NCBI GenBank assembly: GCA_015060005.1
Contig: SUZI01000004.1
Span: 1 to 64,000 of the forward strand
Length of the DNA stretch: 64,000 nucleotides
Reading direction: 5' to 3'
Source of the DNA: Rikenellaceae bacterium
Lineage (GTDB): Bacteria > Bacteroidota > Bacteroidia > Bacteroidales > Rikenellaceae
The notes beneath the pieces were generated by a model. It saw only the letters and a list, made by a program, of their open reading frames with translations. It did no database searches and was not told the DNA's origin. How positions within the stretch are numbered: the stretch's first letter is position 1; each line of letters starts with the position of its first letter. Made by a program: the position numbers and the translations under genes. Shown here piece after piece: positions 27,982-37,112 of the stretch.

Positions 27982-29063
27982 TGCAAGAGCTGTTTATAGA
28001 GTGAGAGGTGCTCATCTGCCGAGCGTTGCCACGTGAATAGCGAGGCACGCAGCCGCCCGAGAGCCACCAACCGCTCACGCAGTGGCTCATCCTCGACAGC
28101 CTGGCTCACCACACGACACATATCGTACTCATCGTCGGGATTGAAATAGAGGGCTGCATCGCCTGCCACCTCGGGAAAGCAGCTGCGACGCGACAGAGCC
28201 ACAGGACATCCGGCAGCCATAGCCTCCAACACAGGCAAGCCAAAGCCCTCCGAGAGTGAGGGGAAGACAAAACAACGTGCCGACTTATAGAGCGAGAAGA
28301 GCTCACTATCCGAAGGGGCGTAGAAGCGTACTCGCTCCGCAATGCCCAACCGTCGCAACATCTCGCACTCACCCGAGTTGGGAGCCGAGCCACAGCAGTA
28401 GAGCCTCAGGGTGCTATCTCGCAGGCAGAGCATAGCGAAGGAGCGACAAAAGCGGGCGAAATTCTTATACGAGGAGCGAGCTCCTACATATATTATATAT
28501 CGTTCTGCTGTGCGAAAGGGCTGGGCTGCCTCGCAGAGCGAGTGGTCGACACCGTGGTAGATGACCGTAACACGCGAGGGATGACACCCCAGAAAGTGGC
28601 ATATATCACGCTTGGAGTTGTGCGAGACGGTGATGATATGGTCGGCACGCTCCGCCGAGCGAATCATATCGCGACGCAGCGTGGAGTGGGGCTTATAGTG
28701 CGAGGCGTGGGTGAAGAAGTTGGCATCGTGCAATGTCGTAACTCTTCGCACCCGAGGCGAAAGGAAGCGGTAGGCATAGCAGTCGTAGTGGGTCTGGTGG
28801 TAGATGTCGTAGTCGCGACGCAACAGGCGAGCCACCGAAAAAATCTTACCCCACTGCTTCTCCAAACGAGCCTTACCGCGAAACTCCCACCGCCCCAGAA
28901 AGGGGTGCACCGCAATACCCGCCTCACGCAGATAGCTGTTATCCGAGAAGCGAACCGTAAGCTCCGAACACTCCGCAGGGAGGTGGCGGTGAAGCTCAAC
29001 AAAGTAACGTGCGACACCGCCAAAGCGTTGCCAGAAACAGAGGTGGTCAAATAGAATTTTCAT
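27978..29063 (-). CDS. Family 4 (GT-B) glycosyltransferase
   Basis: A 361-residue retaining glycosyltransferase. The N-terminal acceptor domain contains GGVARYFVEL. The C-terminal Rossmann domain has YVGARSSYKNFARF and the E-x7-E motif in SEGFGLPVLEAMAAGCPV, which binds the nucleotide sugar. It resembles mannosyl- or related transferases of O-antigen assembly; the donor is not predictable. It overlaps both neighbours by four bases, in the middle of the polysaccharide operon. Confidence 0.92.
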   Translation of the reverse strand: MKILFDHLCFWQRFGGVARYFVELHRHLPAECSELTVRFSDNSYLREAGIAVHPFLGRWEFRGKARLEKQWGKIFSVARLLRRDYDIYHQTHYDCYAYRFLSPRVRRVTTLHDANFFTHASHYKPHSTLRRDMIRSAERADHIITVSHNSKRDICHFLGCHPSRVTVIYHGVDHSLCEAAQPFRTAERYIIYVGARSSYKNFARFCRSFAMLCLRDSTLRLYCCGSAPNSGECEMLRRLGIAERVRFYAPSDSELFSLYKSARCFVFPSLSEGFGLPVLEAMAAGCPVALSRRSCFPEVAGDAALYFNPDDEYDMCRVVSQAVEDEPLRERLVALGRLRASLFTWQRSADEHLSLYKQLLQ

Positions 29064-30202
29064 CTCTCATCATCTAAAAATCGAAGCATCGTAGCTCGCC
29101 GCTTGGCATAGCTCTCTATACCAAAAAGCAGATTATCGTAACGTGCCGGAGCAATGTCGTTTGAGAGGTAGAGCTTCAGAAAGCTAAGCCCCATAACGAT
29201 AGCCACCACCACCTGTCGCAGGCGAAAGCGAAGCTCCACAACATTGGCATATAGCACCCAATAGCCTGCCACAAAGAGCATAGGTATCCTGTCGGCTAAC
29301 ACTCGCACCTCGTAGCAGAGCATAAACGAGAGGTAGTAGAGCCACAGCAGGTTATAAAACATCGCATTGCTCGCTCGCTGAGCCACCATCCGAGCATAGA
29401 GCAGCGTGAAGAGCACGATGGAGAGTGTTCGCTCCAAGTGCCCCACCGAGAGCAGATAGCCTCCGCCACCTGCCCGAGCGTGAGCACCAACACGCTCGGC
29501 GACATCTGCCAACGCCACAGCATCCACTCCACCCAGCAGCCACTCCATAACGGGCAGGCGGGCTACGACAACGACATTGGCAAAAACTATTCCACACCAC
29601 ATCATCCACTTGGGCATTGAGCGATGCAGCACGAAATAGAGCGGCAGATAGACAAGCGACGAGAGGTGAAACATAGCTCCCACGAGGTTGAGTGCCACGT
29701 AGGGCACAATACGACGGTGTTGCAACGCAGGGAGCGAGAGGAGGAAGAGGTCTAAAGCCTTCACGTTGCGGTAGAGGTTGAACTCGATGAAGAGCCCCTG
29801 AAAGGCGATAAAGAGCAGCAGCGGCAACACCTCCGAGGAGCAGTAGCGGCGAAAGGTGCTACGCAACACCACCACATCGATAGCCACACCCGTAGCCACC
29901 CAGAAGAAATAGTTGTCGCAGAGGCTCTTTATGGCGGAGGTGTAGAGGGTGAAGCCCGCCTCGAAAGAGAAGTGCGAGAGTGCACGCAGCGTGAGTCTCG
30001 AGAGCGGAGGGACATCCTCGAAATAGGGGTAATAATTGATAAAGTCGGAGTAGAGATGCCCCCTCAACCCCACGAAGATGAAGAGTGCGAGGTATGCCAC
30101 GCACTGCACCATACGTCTCACACGCAGTGTCGCAGCACGCCGCTCGGCACAATAGAGCAGCAGCAGAAGGCAGCCTAAAATGATATAGGGTATGGCTGTC
30201 AT
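29060..30202 (-). CDS. EpsG-family polysaccharide polymerase (Wzy-like)
   Basis: A 380-residue polytopic inner-membrane protein with about ten hydrophobic segments from residue 1 (IPYIILGCLLLLLYC) to about 345. The pattern, including GLRGHLYSDFINYYPYFE, fits the EpsG family (PF14897). In a Wzx/Wzy-type locus this is the expected polymerase that joins repeat units in the periplasm, and it is the only candidate here. The basic motif YAKRRATMLRFLDDER closes the C-terminus. Flanking genes overlap by four bases. Sequence conservation in this family is low, so the role rests on topology and context. Confidence 0.82.
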   Translation of the reverse strand: MTAIPYIILGCLLLLLYCAERRAATLRVRRMVQCVAYLALFIFVGLRGHLYSDFINYYPYFEDVPPLSRLTLRALSHFSFEAGFTLYTSAIKSLCDNYFFWVATGVAIDVVVLRSTFRRYCSSEVLPLLLFIAFQGLFIEFNLYRNVKALDLFLLSLPALQHRRIVPYVALNLVGAMFHLSSLVYLPLYFVLHRSMPKWMMWCGIVFANVVVVARLPVMEWLLGGVDAVALADVAERVGAHARAGGGGYLLSVGHLERTLSIVLFTLLYARMVAQRASNAMFYNLLWLYYLSFMLCYEVRVLADRIPMLFVAGYWVLYANVVELRFRLRQVVVAIVMGLSFLKLYLSNDIAPARYDNLLFGIESYAKRRATMLRFLDDER

Positions 30203-31131
30203 CGCATAGCACGTCGTTCTCGGGGCTCACCTCCGTTACGTCGCAGGTGGCTCAACGCCATAAGTCGCAGACGGCTCTCACGGCTACGTTCCCACCGCCC
30301 TACGACCATAAAGAGGAGGCTTCGCAGGTGGAGAGTGCAACGATAGAGGGCATTTGCCACGCGATGGTGGCGGCGTGAGTGGTTAAGGCTGTAGTAACAA
30401 TCTCTGCCCTGCTCGGAGTAGAGCACCCGACGCAGAGTGCGGCGTGTGAGGGCAAAAGAGCCTCCCTCGAGATGTTGGATGCGGGCTGTGGGCAACGAGA
30501 CCAACGTACCCTGCTCGGCAAGGCGGCGACAGAGGTCGGTATCCTCATAATAGAGGAAGAAATGCTCGTCGAAGCCACCCACGCACTCCAACGCACGACG
30601 CCTAACCATCATAGCTGCACCTGTAACGTAGCCCACACGCAGCACGTGAGATGTAGGGTTGAAGTAACGTGCACGCCCATAAAGCAGCCGCTGGGGAATA
30701 CCTCCCAGCAGTGCATCAGCCTCGCTCAGCCACGAAGGCAGAAAAGGGCGAAACGAGAGCGAGGGACGTAGCTGCTCATCGTAGAGGTTGGCACCACACG
30801 CCACGACATCGGCACGAGAGTCTAACAGGGCGACCATCTGCTCGGCAGCATTGTTGAGCAGACGTGTGTCGGGATTGAGAAACAGCACCTGACGCCCCAA
30901 AGCGATACACAGGGCATGGTTGCAGGCTGTGCCGAAACCTTCGTTACGACACAGCGGCAGAAAGATTATTCGCTCATCATCCCCCAGCACCTCCTGCGAG
31001 CCATCCGTCGAGGCGTTATCGACAACGATAACCTCAAACCGTAGGTCGCGAGTATGCTGATAGAGCGAGTCGACACACCCCACGGTAAGAGGCAGGGTGT
31101 TGTGATTTACAATAATTACGGATAGATCCAT
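30199..31131 (-). CDS. Family 2 glycosyltransferase (rhamnosyltransferase-like)
   Basis: A 310-residue GT-A enzyme. The start at ATG 31131 overlaps the stop of the flippase gene (TGATG); a longer frame upstream would begin inside that gene. DLSVIIVNHNT, VVDNASTDGSQE and the FLNPDTRL metal site are typical of WbbL-like rhamnosyltransferases. A hydrophobic stretch near the C-terminus may touch the membrane. dTDP-L-rhamnose made by the rml genes in this operon is the likely donor, by inference from family and context. Confidence 0.9.
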   Translation of the reverse strand: MDLSVIIVNHNTLPLTVGCVDSLYQHTRDLRFEVIVVDNASTDGSQEVLGDDERIIFLPLCRNEGFGTACNHALCIALGRQVLFLNPDTRLLNNAAEQMVALLDSRADVVACGANLYDEQLRPSLSFRPFLPSWLSEADALLGGIPQRLLYGRARYFNPTSHVLRVGYVTGAAMMVRRRALECVGGFDEHFFLYYEDTDLCRRLAEQGTLVSLPTARIQHLEGGSFALTRRTLRRVLYSEQGRDCYYSLNHSRRHHRVANALYRCTLHLRSLLFMVVGRWERSRESRLRLMALSHLRRNGGEPRERRAMR

Positions 31132-32540
31132 CAAATGCCTATATAGCTCCTTAACTCTTTGAAATTGAGGATGCCCCAGCAACCAACACTGAGTGGGATT
31201 GCCACAGCCAAAGCAATGAATGGGTTAGAGATATAGTGCCCGCACGCCACACACACCGCAACCGAGGGCAGCGTAAGCAGAGCCGAGCGTAAAAAGCGTT
31301 TAACAGGAATCTTCACTATCTGCTTGCGGCATACATATACAATATACGTGCCTGTAACGACACTCTCTGCCGCCAAAAGCACCACAGCCGAGCCCGTAGC
31401 ACCCAGATGTGGCACACACACGACGTTTATCACTACGCTCAGCGTAGCTCCTATGATGGATGCCGCCAGAAGCACTCCATCGCGTTTGAGCGGCATCAAT
31501 ATCTGGATGGCTAAAATCTGTGCCAAGCCCACCGCAAGTAACGCCGGCATAACAATCTGCATAGGCACGACAGCCCCCGCAAAGCCCTCGCCGGCAATGA
31601 CATAGATTATCTGCGGTGCCATCACCACACTACACGCTATCAGCGGCAGCGAGAAGGTAGCCACAGCCGAGAACGACTTGGAGAGAAGGGTTTGGAATGC
31701 CTCCTGCTCGCCATCGGCAACCAACGCACTCATACGAGGTAGCATAACATTGGCAAAGGCTGAGAAGAAGCCTAAAAAGACAGTATATAGCTTAAAGGCA
31801 GTGGTATAGTAACCCACCTCGGTATTACCTGCCACAAAGCCGAGGAACATCACATTGAACGTGAGGTACATCGAGGTCATTATGGAGTATACACCCAGCG
31901 TGCAGTTGCTCCTCAGATAACGCAACGAGAAGAGCTCCGAGAGCCTAAGACGCACGAAACGTCGGGCATAGAGCATATTTATCAGAGCATTGACCACAAC
32001 AACACCCACCGTCAGGATGAAGTAGAGCGGATATTGGTCTGCACGCCGCACAAAGAGAAAGACCGCCACCACATACAACAGTTTGACAGCGACGGTACGC
32101 AGCGTGATATAGCGGAAGTTCTCCATACCCGAGAAGAACCACTCCACAAGCAGAGCCGAGAAGATAATCTTCGCCGAGCCTACCCAAAAGAGGTCGGAAT
32201 ACTGCCTGAGTGTCGGCACAAGGCAGATGGCAGCAACAAACACCACCAACGTCAGCAGCGTGAACAACAGGTTGACACCCAACAGGTTGGCAAAGACACG
32301 ACTACGCTCCCTTTCGTCGCACCTCACGCGGGCTATCTCCCTCACACCGAGCAATCCTATGCCGAGCGTGGCAAAGAGCAGGAAGTAGCTGACCGTATTG
32401 TCGACAAAGTTGACCAAGCCCACACGCTCGGCACCCATAAGGCGAGAGATGTAGGGAAAGGTGATGAAGCCTATCACGTAGGATGACAGGTTCAACGCAC
32501 TCTTGTAGGCAAAATTCTTCTTTATCGACGTTTGAGCCAT
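31131..32540 (-). CDS. Oligosaccharide flippase, Wzx type
   Basis: A 469-residue polytopic membrane protein with about 12-14 hydrophobic segments and the N-terminal motif YKSALNLSSYVIGFITFPYI followed by RLMGAERVGLVNF, typical of polysaccharide translocases of the MOP superfamily. It should flip the undecaprenyl-linked repeat unit to the periplasm, where the EpsG-like protein polymerises it. It lies 24 bases after rfbB and shares its stop codon region with the next glycosyltransferase. Confidence 0.93.
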   Translation of the reverse strand: MAQTSIKKNFAYKSALNLSSYVIGFITFPYISRLMGAERVGLVNFVDNTVSYFLLFATLGIGLLGVREIARVRCDERERSRVFANLLGVNLLFTLLTLVVFVAAICLVPTLRQYSDLFWVGSAKIIFSALLVEWFFSGMENFRYITLRTVAVKLLYVVAVFLFVRRADQYPLYFILTVGVVVVNALINMLYARRFVRLRLSELFSLRYLRSNCTLGVYSIMTSMYLTFNVMFLGFVAGNTEVGYYTTAFKLYTVFLGFFSAFANVMLPRMSALVADGEQEAFQTLLSKSFSAVATFSLPLIACSVVMAPQIIYVIAGEGFAGAVVPMQIVMPALLAVGLAQILAIQILMPLKRDGVLLAASIIGATLSVVINVVCVPHLGATGSAVVLLAAESVVTGTYIVYVCRKQIVKIPVKRFLRSALLTLPSVAVCVACGHYISNPFIALAVAIPLSVGCWGILNFKELRSYIGI

Positions 32541-32564
32541 TTCGGACTTTATCAGGCGTTGCGG

Positions 32565-33632
32565 CTAACGACCTTTGTACATATCATCGTAATACTTTTC
32601 GTACTCGCCCGAGGTGATGTTATCCATCCACTCCTGGTTATCTAAATACCAGCGGACAGTCTTCTCGATACCCTCCTCGAACTGCAACGACGGCTCCCAG
32701 CCGAGCTCATTCTTCAACTTACGCGAGTCGATAGCATAACGCAAATCGTGGCCTGCACGGTCTGTAACGTAGGTTATCAGTTCATCGCTATATCCCTCGG
32801 GATTACCTACAAGGCGGTCTACGGTGCGTATGATGACCTTTATAAGGTCGATGTTACGCCACTCGTTGAAGCCGCCGATGTTATAGGTGTCGGCAACCTT
32901 TCCCTCGTGGAAGATGATGTCGATAGCTCGGGCGTGGTCCTCGACATAGAGCCAATCACGCACGTTCTCACCCTTGCCATATACGGGCAGTGGGCGGCGG
33001 TGGCGTATATTGTTGATAAAGAGCGGTATGAGCTTCTCGGGGAACTGATACGGTCCATAGTTATTCGAGCAGTTGGTAACCACCGTAGGCATACCATACG
33101 TATCGTGGAAGGCACGCACGAAGTGGTCCGACGACGCCTTCGACGCCGAATATGGCGAGTGTGGGTCATACTTGGTCTGCTCGGTAAAGAGCGTATCATC
33201 GAACTCTAAAGCTCCATACACCTCATCGGTAGAGATATGGTAGAATCGCTTACCCTCATACTTCTCGGGCTTAGCCTCCCACTTCAGACGTGCCGCCTGC
33301 AGGAGCGACAACGTACCCAGCACGTTGGTGCGGGCGAAGGTGAATGGGTCCTTTATAGAGCGGTCGACGTGGCTCTCGGCAGCGAGGTGGATGACACCAT
33401 CCACATCGTACCTGTCGAAAATCTCGCACACAGCATCGAAGTCGCAGATGTCAGCCTTCACGAAGGTGTAGTTGGGCAGCTGCTCGACATCCTTTAGGTT
33501 GGCGAGGTTACCCGCATAGGTCAACTTATCGAGGTTGATGATGTGATAGTCGGGGTATTTCTTCACGAAAAGTCGCACGACGTGGCTTCCGATGAAACCG
33601 GCTCCTCCGGTTATAAGAATGTTTCTCTTCAT
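32565..33632 (-). CDS. rfbB: dTDP-glucose 4,6-dehydratase
   Basis: A 355-residue short-chain dehydrogenase/reductase of the extended type. ITGGAGFIGSHVV binds NAD, HLAAESHVDRSI is the substrate-side signature, and the catalytic Y-x3-K is in SPYSASKASSD. It makes dTDP-4-keto-6-deoxyglucose, the second step toward dTDP-L-rhamnose. It follows rfbD by 15 bases. The rfb order in transcription is A, C, D, B. Confidence 0.97.
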   Translation of the reverse strand: MKRNILITGGAGFIGSHVVRLFVKKYPDYHIINLDKLTYAGNLANLKDVEQLPNYTFVKADICDFDAVCEIFDRYDVDGVIHLAAESHVDRSIKDPFTFARTNVLGTLSLLQAARLKWEAKPEKYEGKRFYHISTDEVYGALEFDDTLFTEQTKYDPHSPYSASKASSDHFVRAFHDTYGMPTVVTNCSNNYGPYQFPEKLIPLFINNIRHRRPLPVYGKGENVRDWLYVEDHARAIDIIFHEGKVADTYNIGGFNEWRNIDLIKVIIRTVDRLVGNPEGYSDELITYVTDRAGHDLRYAIDSRKLKNELGWEPSLQFEEGIEKTVRWYLDNQEWMDNITSGEYEKYYDDMYKGR

Positions 33633-33647
33633 ATCGTTTTCTTTCTG

Positions 33648-34526
33648 TTATTGCTTGGTTAATAGGCGTTTGAGACAGTAGAGCATCGACTCTCGCCAAT
33701 GTGGTATGTCGACACCAAACGTCTGCTTTACTTTACTCTTGTCCAAGACCGAGTAGTGAGGTCGCTCGACCTTCGATGGGAACTCCGCACTCGAGCAGGG
33801 GCTTATCTCGCACTTCACATTACCTGCGGCACGTGCTATCTCCACCGCAAAGTCGTACCACGAGCATACACCCTCGTTAGAGAAGTGGTAGATGCCCTCG
33901 TTACCCTGATACATATCACGCTCGACGATGGCAAAGATGGTCATCGCCAAATCGCCAGCATAGGTTGGCGTACCCACCTGGTCGACCACAACATTTAGGT
34001 GTGGTCGCTCGGCAGTGAGTCGGAGCATAGTCTTCAGGAAGTTGTTACCATACTCCGAGTAGAGCCACGCTGTACGGAAGATGAGAGCCTTACATCCCAC
34101 CTCGGCTATAGCCTGCTCGCCACGTAGTTTCGTTCTGCCATAGGCACCCAGCGGTGCTGTCGGCATATCCTCCGAGCGGGGTGTGTTGCCCTCGCCCGAG
34201 AATACATAGTCGGTCGAGATGTGGATGAGTGTAGCACCCCACTGCTTGGCAGCCTCGGCGAGGTTACGCACAGCGGTGGCGTTTATCGTAAGGGCCGTAG
34301 CCTCATCATCCTCTGCTCTGTCCACAGCGGTGTAGGCAGCACAGTTAACAATCACATCGAAGCCCTTGTCGGCACCATAGGCAAGGATAGCAGCGGCGTC
34401 GGTTATATCTAACTCGGCGACATCGGTGAAGTGGTAGTCGTTGGGCGATGACTCTCCCAGGCGACGCATCTCGCTGCCGAGCTGACCGTTAGCTCCCGTT
34501 ACAAGTATTCGTTTTCTGCTTTGCAT
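33648..34526 (-). CDS. rfbD: dTDP-4-dehydrorhamnose reductase
   Basis: Start chosen at ATG 34526, ten bases after the rfbC stop and preceded by AGAGAGAAG, giving 292 residues. Longer frames would run back into rfbC. RILVTGANGQLGSEMRRLG binds NADPH, STDYVFSGEG and the catalytic Y-x3-K in GAYGRTKLRGE follow. It performs the final reduction to dTDP-L-rhamnose. It is co-transcribed with the other rml/rfb genes. Confidence 0.95.
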   Translation of the reverse strand: MQSRKRILVTGANGQLGSEMRRLGESSPNDYHFTDVAELDITDAAAILAYGADKGFDVIVNCAAYTAVDRAEDDEATALTINATAVRNLAEAAKQWGATLIHISTDYVFSGEGNTPRSEDMPTAPLGAYGRTKLRGEQAIAEVGCKALIFRTAWLYSEYGNNFLKTMLRLTAERPHLNVVVDQVGTPTYAGDLAMTIFAIVERDMYQGNEGIYHFSNEGVCSWYDFAVEIARAAGNVKCEISPCSSAEFPSKVERPHYSVLDKSKVKQTFGVDIPHWRESMLYCLKRLLTKQ

Positions 34527-34536
34527 ATCTTCTCTC

Positions 34537-35112
34537 TTACTCTGCATAATAGTCAATGTTATAGTCAAAGAGCTCCTCGGCATCGCAGAGCAGCGGATGT
34601 TTGGAGTCCTTCTCCGAGAGGATGACATCCTCCGCCTTCAAGCCCCAATCGATGCCTATCGCAGGGTCGTTCCACGCCACAGCACCCTCCTCAGTTGGAG
34701 CATAGAGGTTGTCGCACTTATATTGGAACACAGCCTCATCGCTCAACACCGAGAAGCCGTGTGCGAAGCCTCGTGGCACAAACAGCTGACGTTTGTTCTC
34801 CTCGCTCAGCTCCACAGCTACCCAGCGACCAAAGGTGGGCGAGCCACGACGTATGTCGACAGCCACATCCAACACCCTGCCCTTGACCACACGCACCAAC
34901 TTCGACTGAGCATACTTGCCCTTCTGGAAGTGCAAGCCACGCAGCACGCCATAGCGTGAGCAGCTCTCGTTATCCTGCACGAAACGCACCTTACGCACCG
35001 CTTCATCGAACTTCTGCTGCGAATAACTCTCAAAAAAGTAGCCACGTGCATCGCCAAAGACGCGGGGCTCTATAATCACTACATCCTCAATAGCTGTCTT
35101 TGTTACCTTCAT
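34537..35112 (-). CDS. rfbC: dTDP-4-dehydrorhamnose 3,5-epimerase
   Basis: Start chosen at ATG 35112, giving 191 residues, close to the usual 180-190; an upstream ATG would overlap the end of rfbA and add a non-homologous tail. It is a cupin-fold epimerase: the block FFESYSQQKF, the catalytic His in LRGLHFQKG, and the region FVPRGFAHGFSVLSD are intact. It epimerises C3 and C5 of dTDP-4-keto-6-deoxyglucose. About 80 bases lie between it and rfbA. Confidence 0.95.
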   Translation of the reverse strand: MKVTKTAIEDVVIIEPRVFGDARGYFFESYSQQKFDEAVRKVRFVQDNESCSRYGVLRGLHFQKGKYAQSKLVRVVKGRVLDVAVDIRRGSPTFGRWVAVELSEENKRQLFVPRGFAHGFSVLSDEAVFQYKCDNLYAPTEEGAVAWNDPAIGIDWGLKAEDVILSEKDSKHPLLCDAEELFDYNIDYYAE

Positions 35113-35192
35113 CTCTCTGGTTTGGTTGTTTTCTGTTTTATGATACTCTTTGTGTAAAAACTCGTCGAAGAAAAATCTTGCCGAAACCGACA

Positions 35193-36086
35193 TTAAAACT
35201 CGCGGTGCTTCTCCTCCAAAATCTTTATCAGATACTGACCATATTGGTTCTTTATCATAGGCTGTGCCACCTCACGCAGACGCTCCGCTGTTATCCAGCC
35301 GTTGCGGTAGGCGATAGCCTCGAGACACGAAATCTTCAATCCCTGACGCTTCTCTATCACCTCCACGAAGATAGAGGCATCAGCAAGCGAGTCGTGTGTG
35401 CCCGTATCCAACCACGCGAAGCCTCGCTCTAAGGTCTGCACCTTCAGCTCTCCATCCGATAGGAACTGCTGGTTGACCGACGTAATCTCCAACTCGCCAC
35501 GTGCCGAAGGCTTGATGTTCTTCGCCACCTCGACAACCTTATTGGGGTAGAAGTAGAGACCTACGACAGCATAGTTCGACTTAGGCTCCTTGGGCTTCTC
35601 CTCGATAGAGAGGCAGTTGCCCTGGTCGTCAAACTCCGCCACGCCATAACGCTCGGGGTCGTCAACCCAATAGCCAAAGACCGTCGCCTTCTGCTCCTGC
35701 TCCGCCGCACGCACAGCCTCACGCAGCAGCGTAGGCAAGCCTGCACCGTGGAAGATGTTGTCGCCCAGGACCAGACAGGCACAGTCGTCGCCGATAAACT
35801 CCTCTCCTATGAGGAATGCCTGTGCCAACCCGTCGGGCGAGGGCTGCTCGGCATACTCAAACCTCACACCATAGTCCGAGCCATCGCCTAACAAACGCTT
35901 GAAGGCGGGCAAATCCTGCGGTGTCGAGATGATGAGTATCTCACGTATGCCAGCCATCATAAGCACCGAGATAGGATAGTAAACCATCGGCTTATCGTAG
36001 ATGGGCAGCAGCTGCTTGCTCACACCTTTGGTGATAGGATAGAGGCGTGTGCCGCTACCACCTGCAAGTACAATACCTTTCGTCAT
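35193..36086 (-). CDS. rfbA: Glucose-1-phosphate thymidylyltransferase
   Basis: A 297-residue nucleotidyltransferase. [18 protein letters not shown] is the nucleotide-binding loop, and [14 protein letters not shown] and [11 protein letters not shown] are the sugar- and metal-binding segments. It makes dTDP-glucose from dTTP and glucose 1-phosphate, the first committed step to dTDP-rhamnose. It lies 21 bases after the epimerase gene, third in the polysaccharide operon. Confidence 0.97.
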   Translation of the reverse strand: MTKGIVLAGGSGTRLYPITKGVSKQLLPIYDKPMVYYPISVLMMAGIREILIISTPQDLPAFKRLLGDGSDYGVRFEYAEQPSPDGLAQAFLIGEEFIGDDCACLVLGDNIFHGAGLPTLLREAVRAAEQEQKATVFGYWVDDPERYGVAEFDDQGNCLSIEEKPKEPKSNYAVVGLYFYPNKVVEVAKNIKPSARGELEITSVNQQFLSDGELKVQTLERGFAWLDTGTHDSLADASIFVEVIEKRQGLKISCLEAIAYRNGWITAERLREVAQPMIKNQYGQYLIKILEEKHREF

Positions 36087-36107
36087 AATATAGTAGTTTT
36101 TAAGTTC

Positions 36108-37112
36108 TTATGCTTTGTAATATCCTCTGTACCACTCCACGAAACGGGCTATGCCCTCCGCGAGCGAAGTCGTGGGATGATAGCCAAAGTCGTGCTCCAA
36201 ACGTGAGCAGTCTGCCCACGTACGCTCAACATCACCTGCCTGGCGAGGCAGATACTCCTTTCGTGCCTCACAGCCCAACGCCTGCTCCATCGTGGCGATG
36301 AAATCTGTCAGCTTAATGGGCTGCGAACAGCCTATATTGTAGAGCGAGTGAGGTGCATCAGCCTCGGCTGCCACCACACGCCACATACCTTCGACCACAT
36401 CGTCGATATAGGTAAAATCTCTCCACAGCTCACCCTCGCCAAAGACCTTTATAGGCTTCGACTGCGTGATAGCATCGGCAAAGAGCATAGGTGCCATATC
36501 GGGACGCCCCCACTCGCCATAGACGGTGAAGAATCGCAGTCCCACACACTGCAAGCCATAGAGCCGCCCGTAGCACGACGCCATAAGCTCGTTGGTGCGT
36601 TTGGTTACAGCATAGAGGCTCTCGGGCTGCTCCACAGCATCATCCTCGCTGAAGGGCACTTTACTGTTAGAGCCATATACCGAGGATGAGGATGCGTAGA
36701 CAATACGCCTGACACCCGCTCTGCGACACGCCTCTAACAGACTCACGAAGCCATCTATGTTGCTGTGTGTATAAGCCTCGGGGCACTCCAACGAGTAACG
36801 CACACCCGCCTGAGCAGCGAGGTTGACGACAACATCCACCCCACTCTCGGCTATGAGCCTCTGCATCAGAGCCTGGTCGGCGATGTCGCCCCTAAGAAAC
36901 TCTAACCCCTCATATAGCACACTTCGCTGCCTCTCGCCCTGAGCCACAGCCTCCGCCGAGAAGCCCAGCTGCCCGAGGCGAGCTATCTTCAGGCTGACAG
37001 CATAGTAGTCGTTAAGGTTGTCGACACCGACAACCTCAACACCCTCCGTAGCTAAACGCCGAGCAAGGTGGAAACCGATAAAACCTGCTATGCCCGTCAG
37101 TAGAACTCTCAT
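36108..37112 (-). CDS. UDP-glucuronate 4-epimerase (UDP-GalA synthesis)
   Basis: A 334-residue extended short-chain dehydrogenase. LLTGIAGFIGFHLARRL binds NAD. LAAQAGVRYSLECPEAY, YASSSSVYG and the catalytic tyrosine/lysine in SLYAVTKRTNE, with FFTVYGEWGRPDMA downstream, are the pattern of CapI/LpsL UDP-glucuronate epimerases rather than GalE. It would turn UDP-glucuronate, made by the adjacent UDP-glucose dehydrogenase, into UDP-galacturonate. The one-base spacing from that gene's stop supports the pairing. Confidence 0.9.
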   Translation of the reverse strand: MRVLLTGIAGFIGFHLARRLATEGVEVVGVDNLNDYYAVSLKIARLGQLGFSAEAVAQGERQRSVLYEGLEFLRGDIADQALMQRLIAESGVDVVVNLAAQAGVRYSLECPEAYTHSNIDGFVSLLEACRRAGVRRIVYASSSSVYGSNSKVPFSEDDAVEQPESLYAVTKRTNELMASCYGRLYGLQCVGLRFFTVYGEWGRPDMAPMLFADAITQSKPIKVFGEGELWRDFTYIDDVVEGMWRVVAAEADAPHSLYNIGCSQPIKLTDFIATMEQALGCEARKEYLPRQAGDVERTWADCSRLEHDFGYHPTTSLAEGIARFVEWYRGYYKA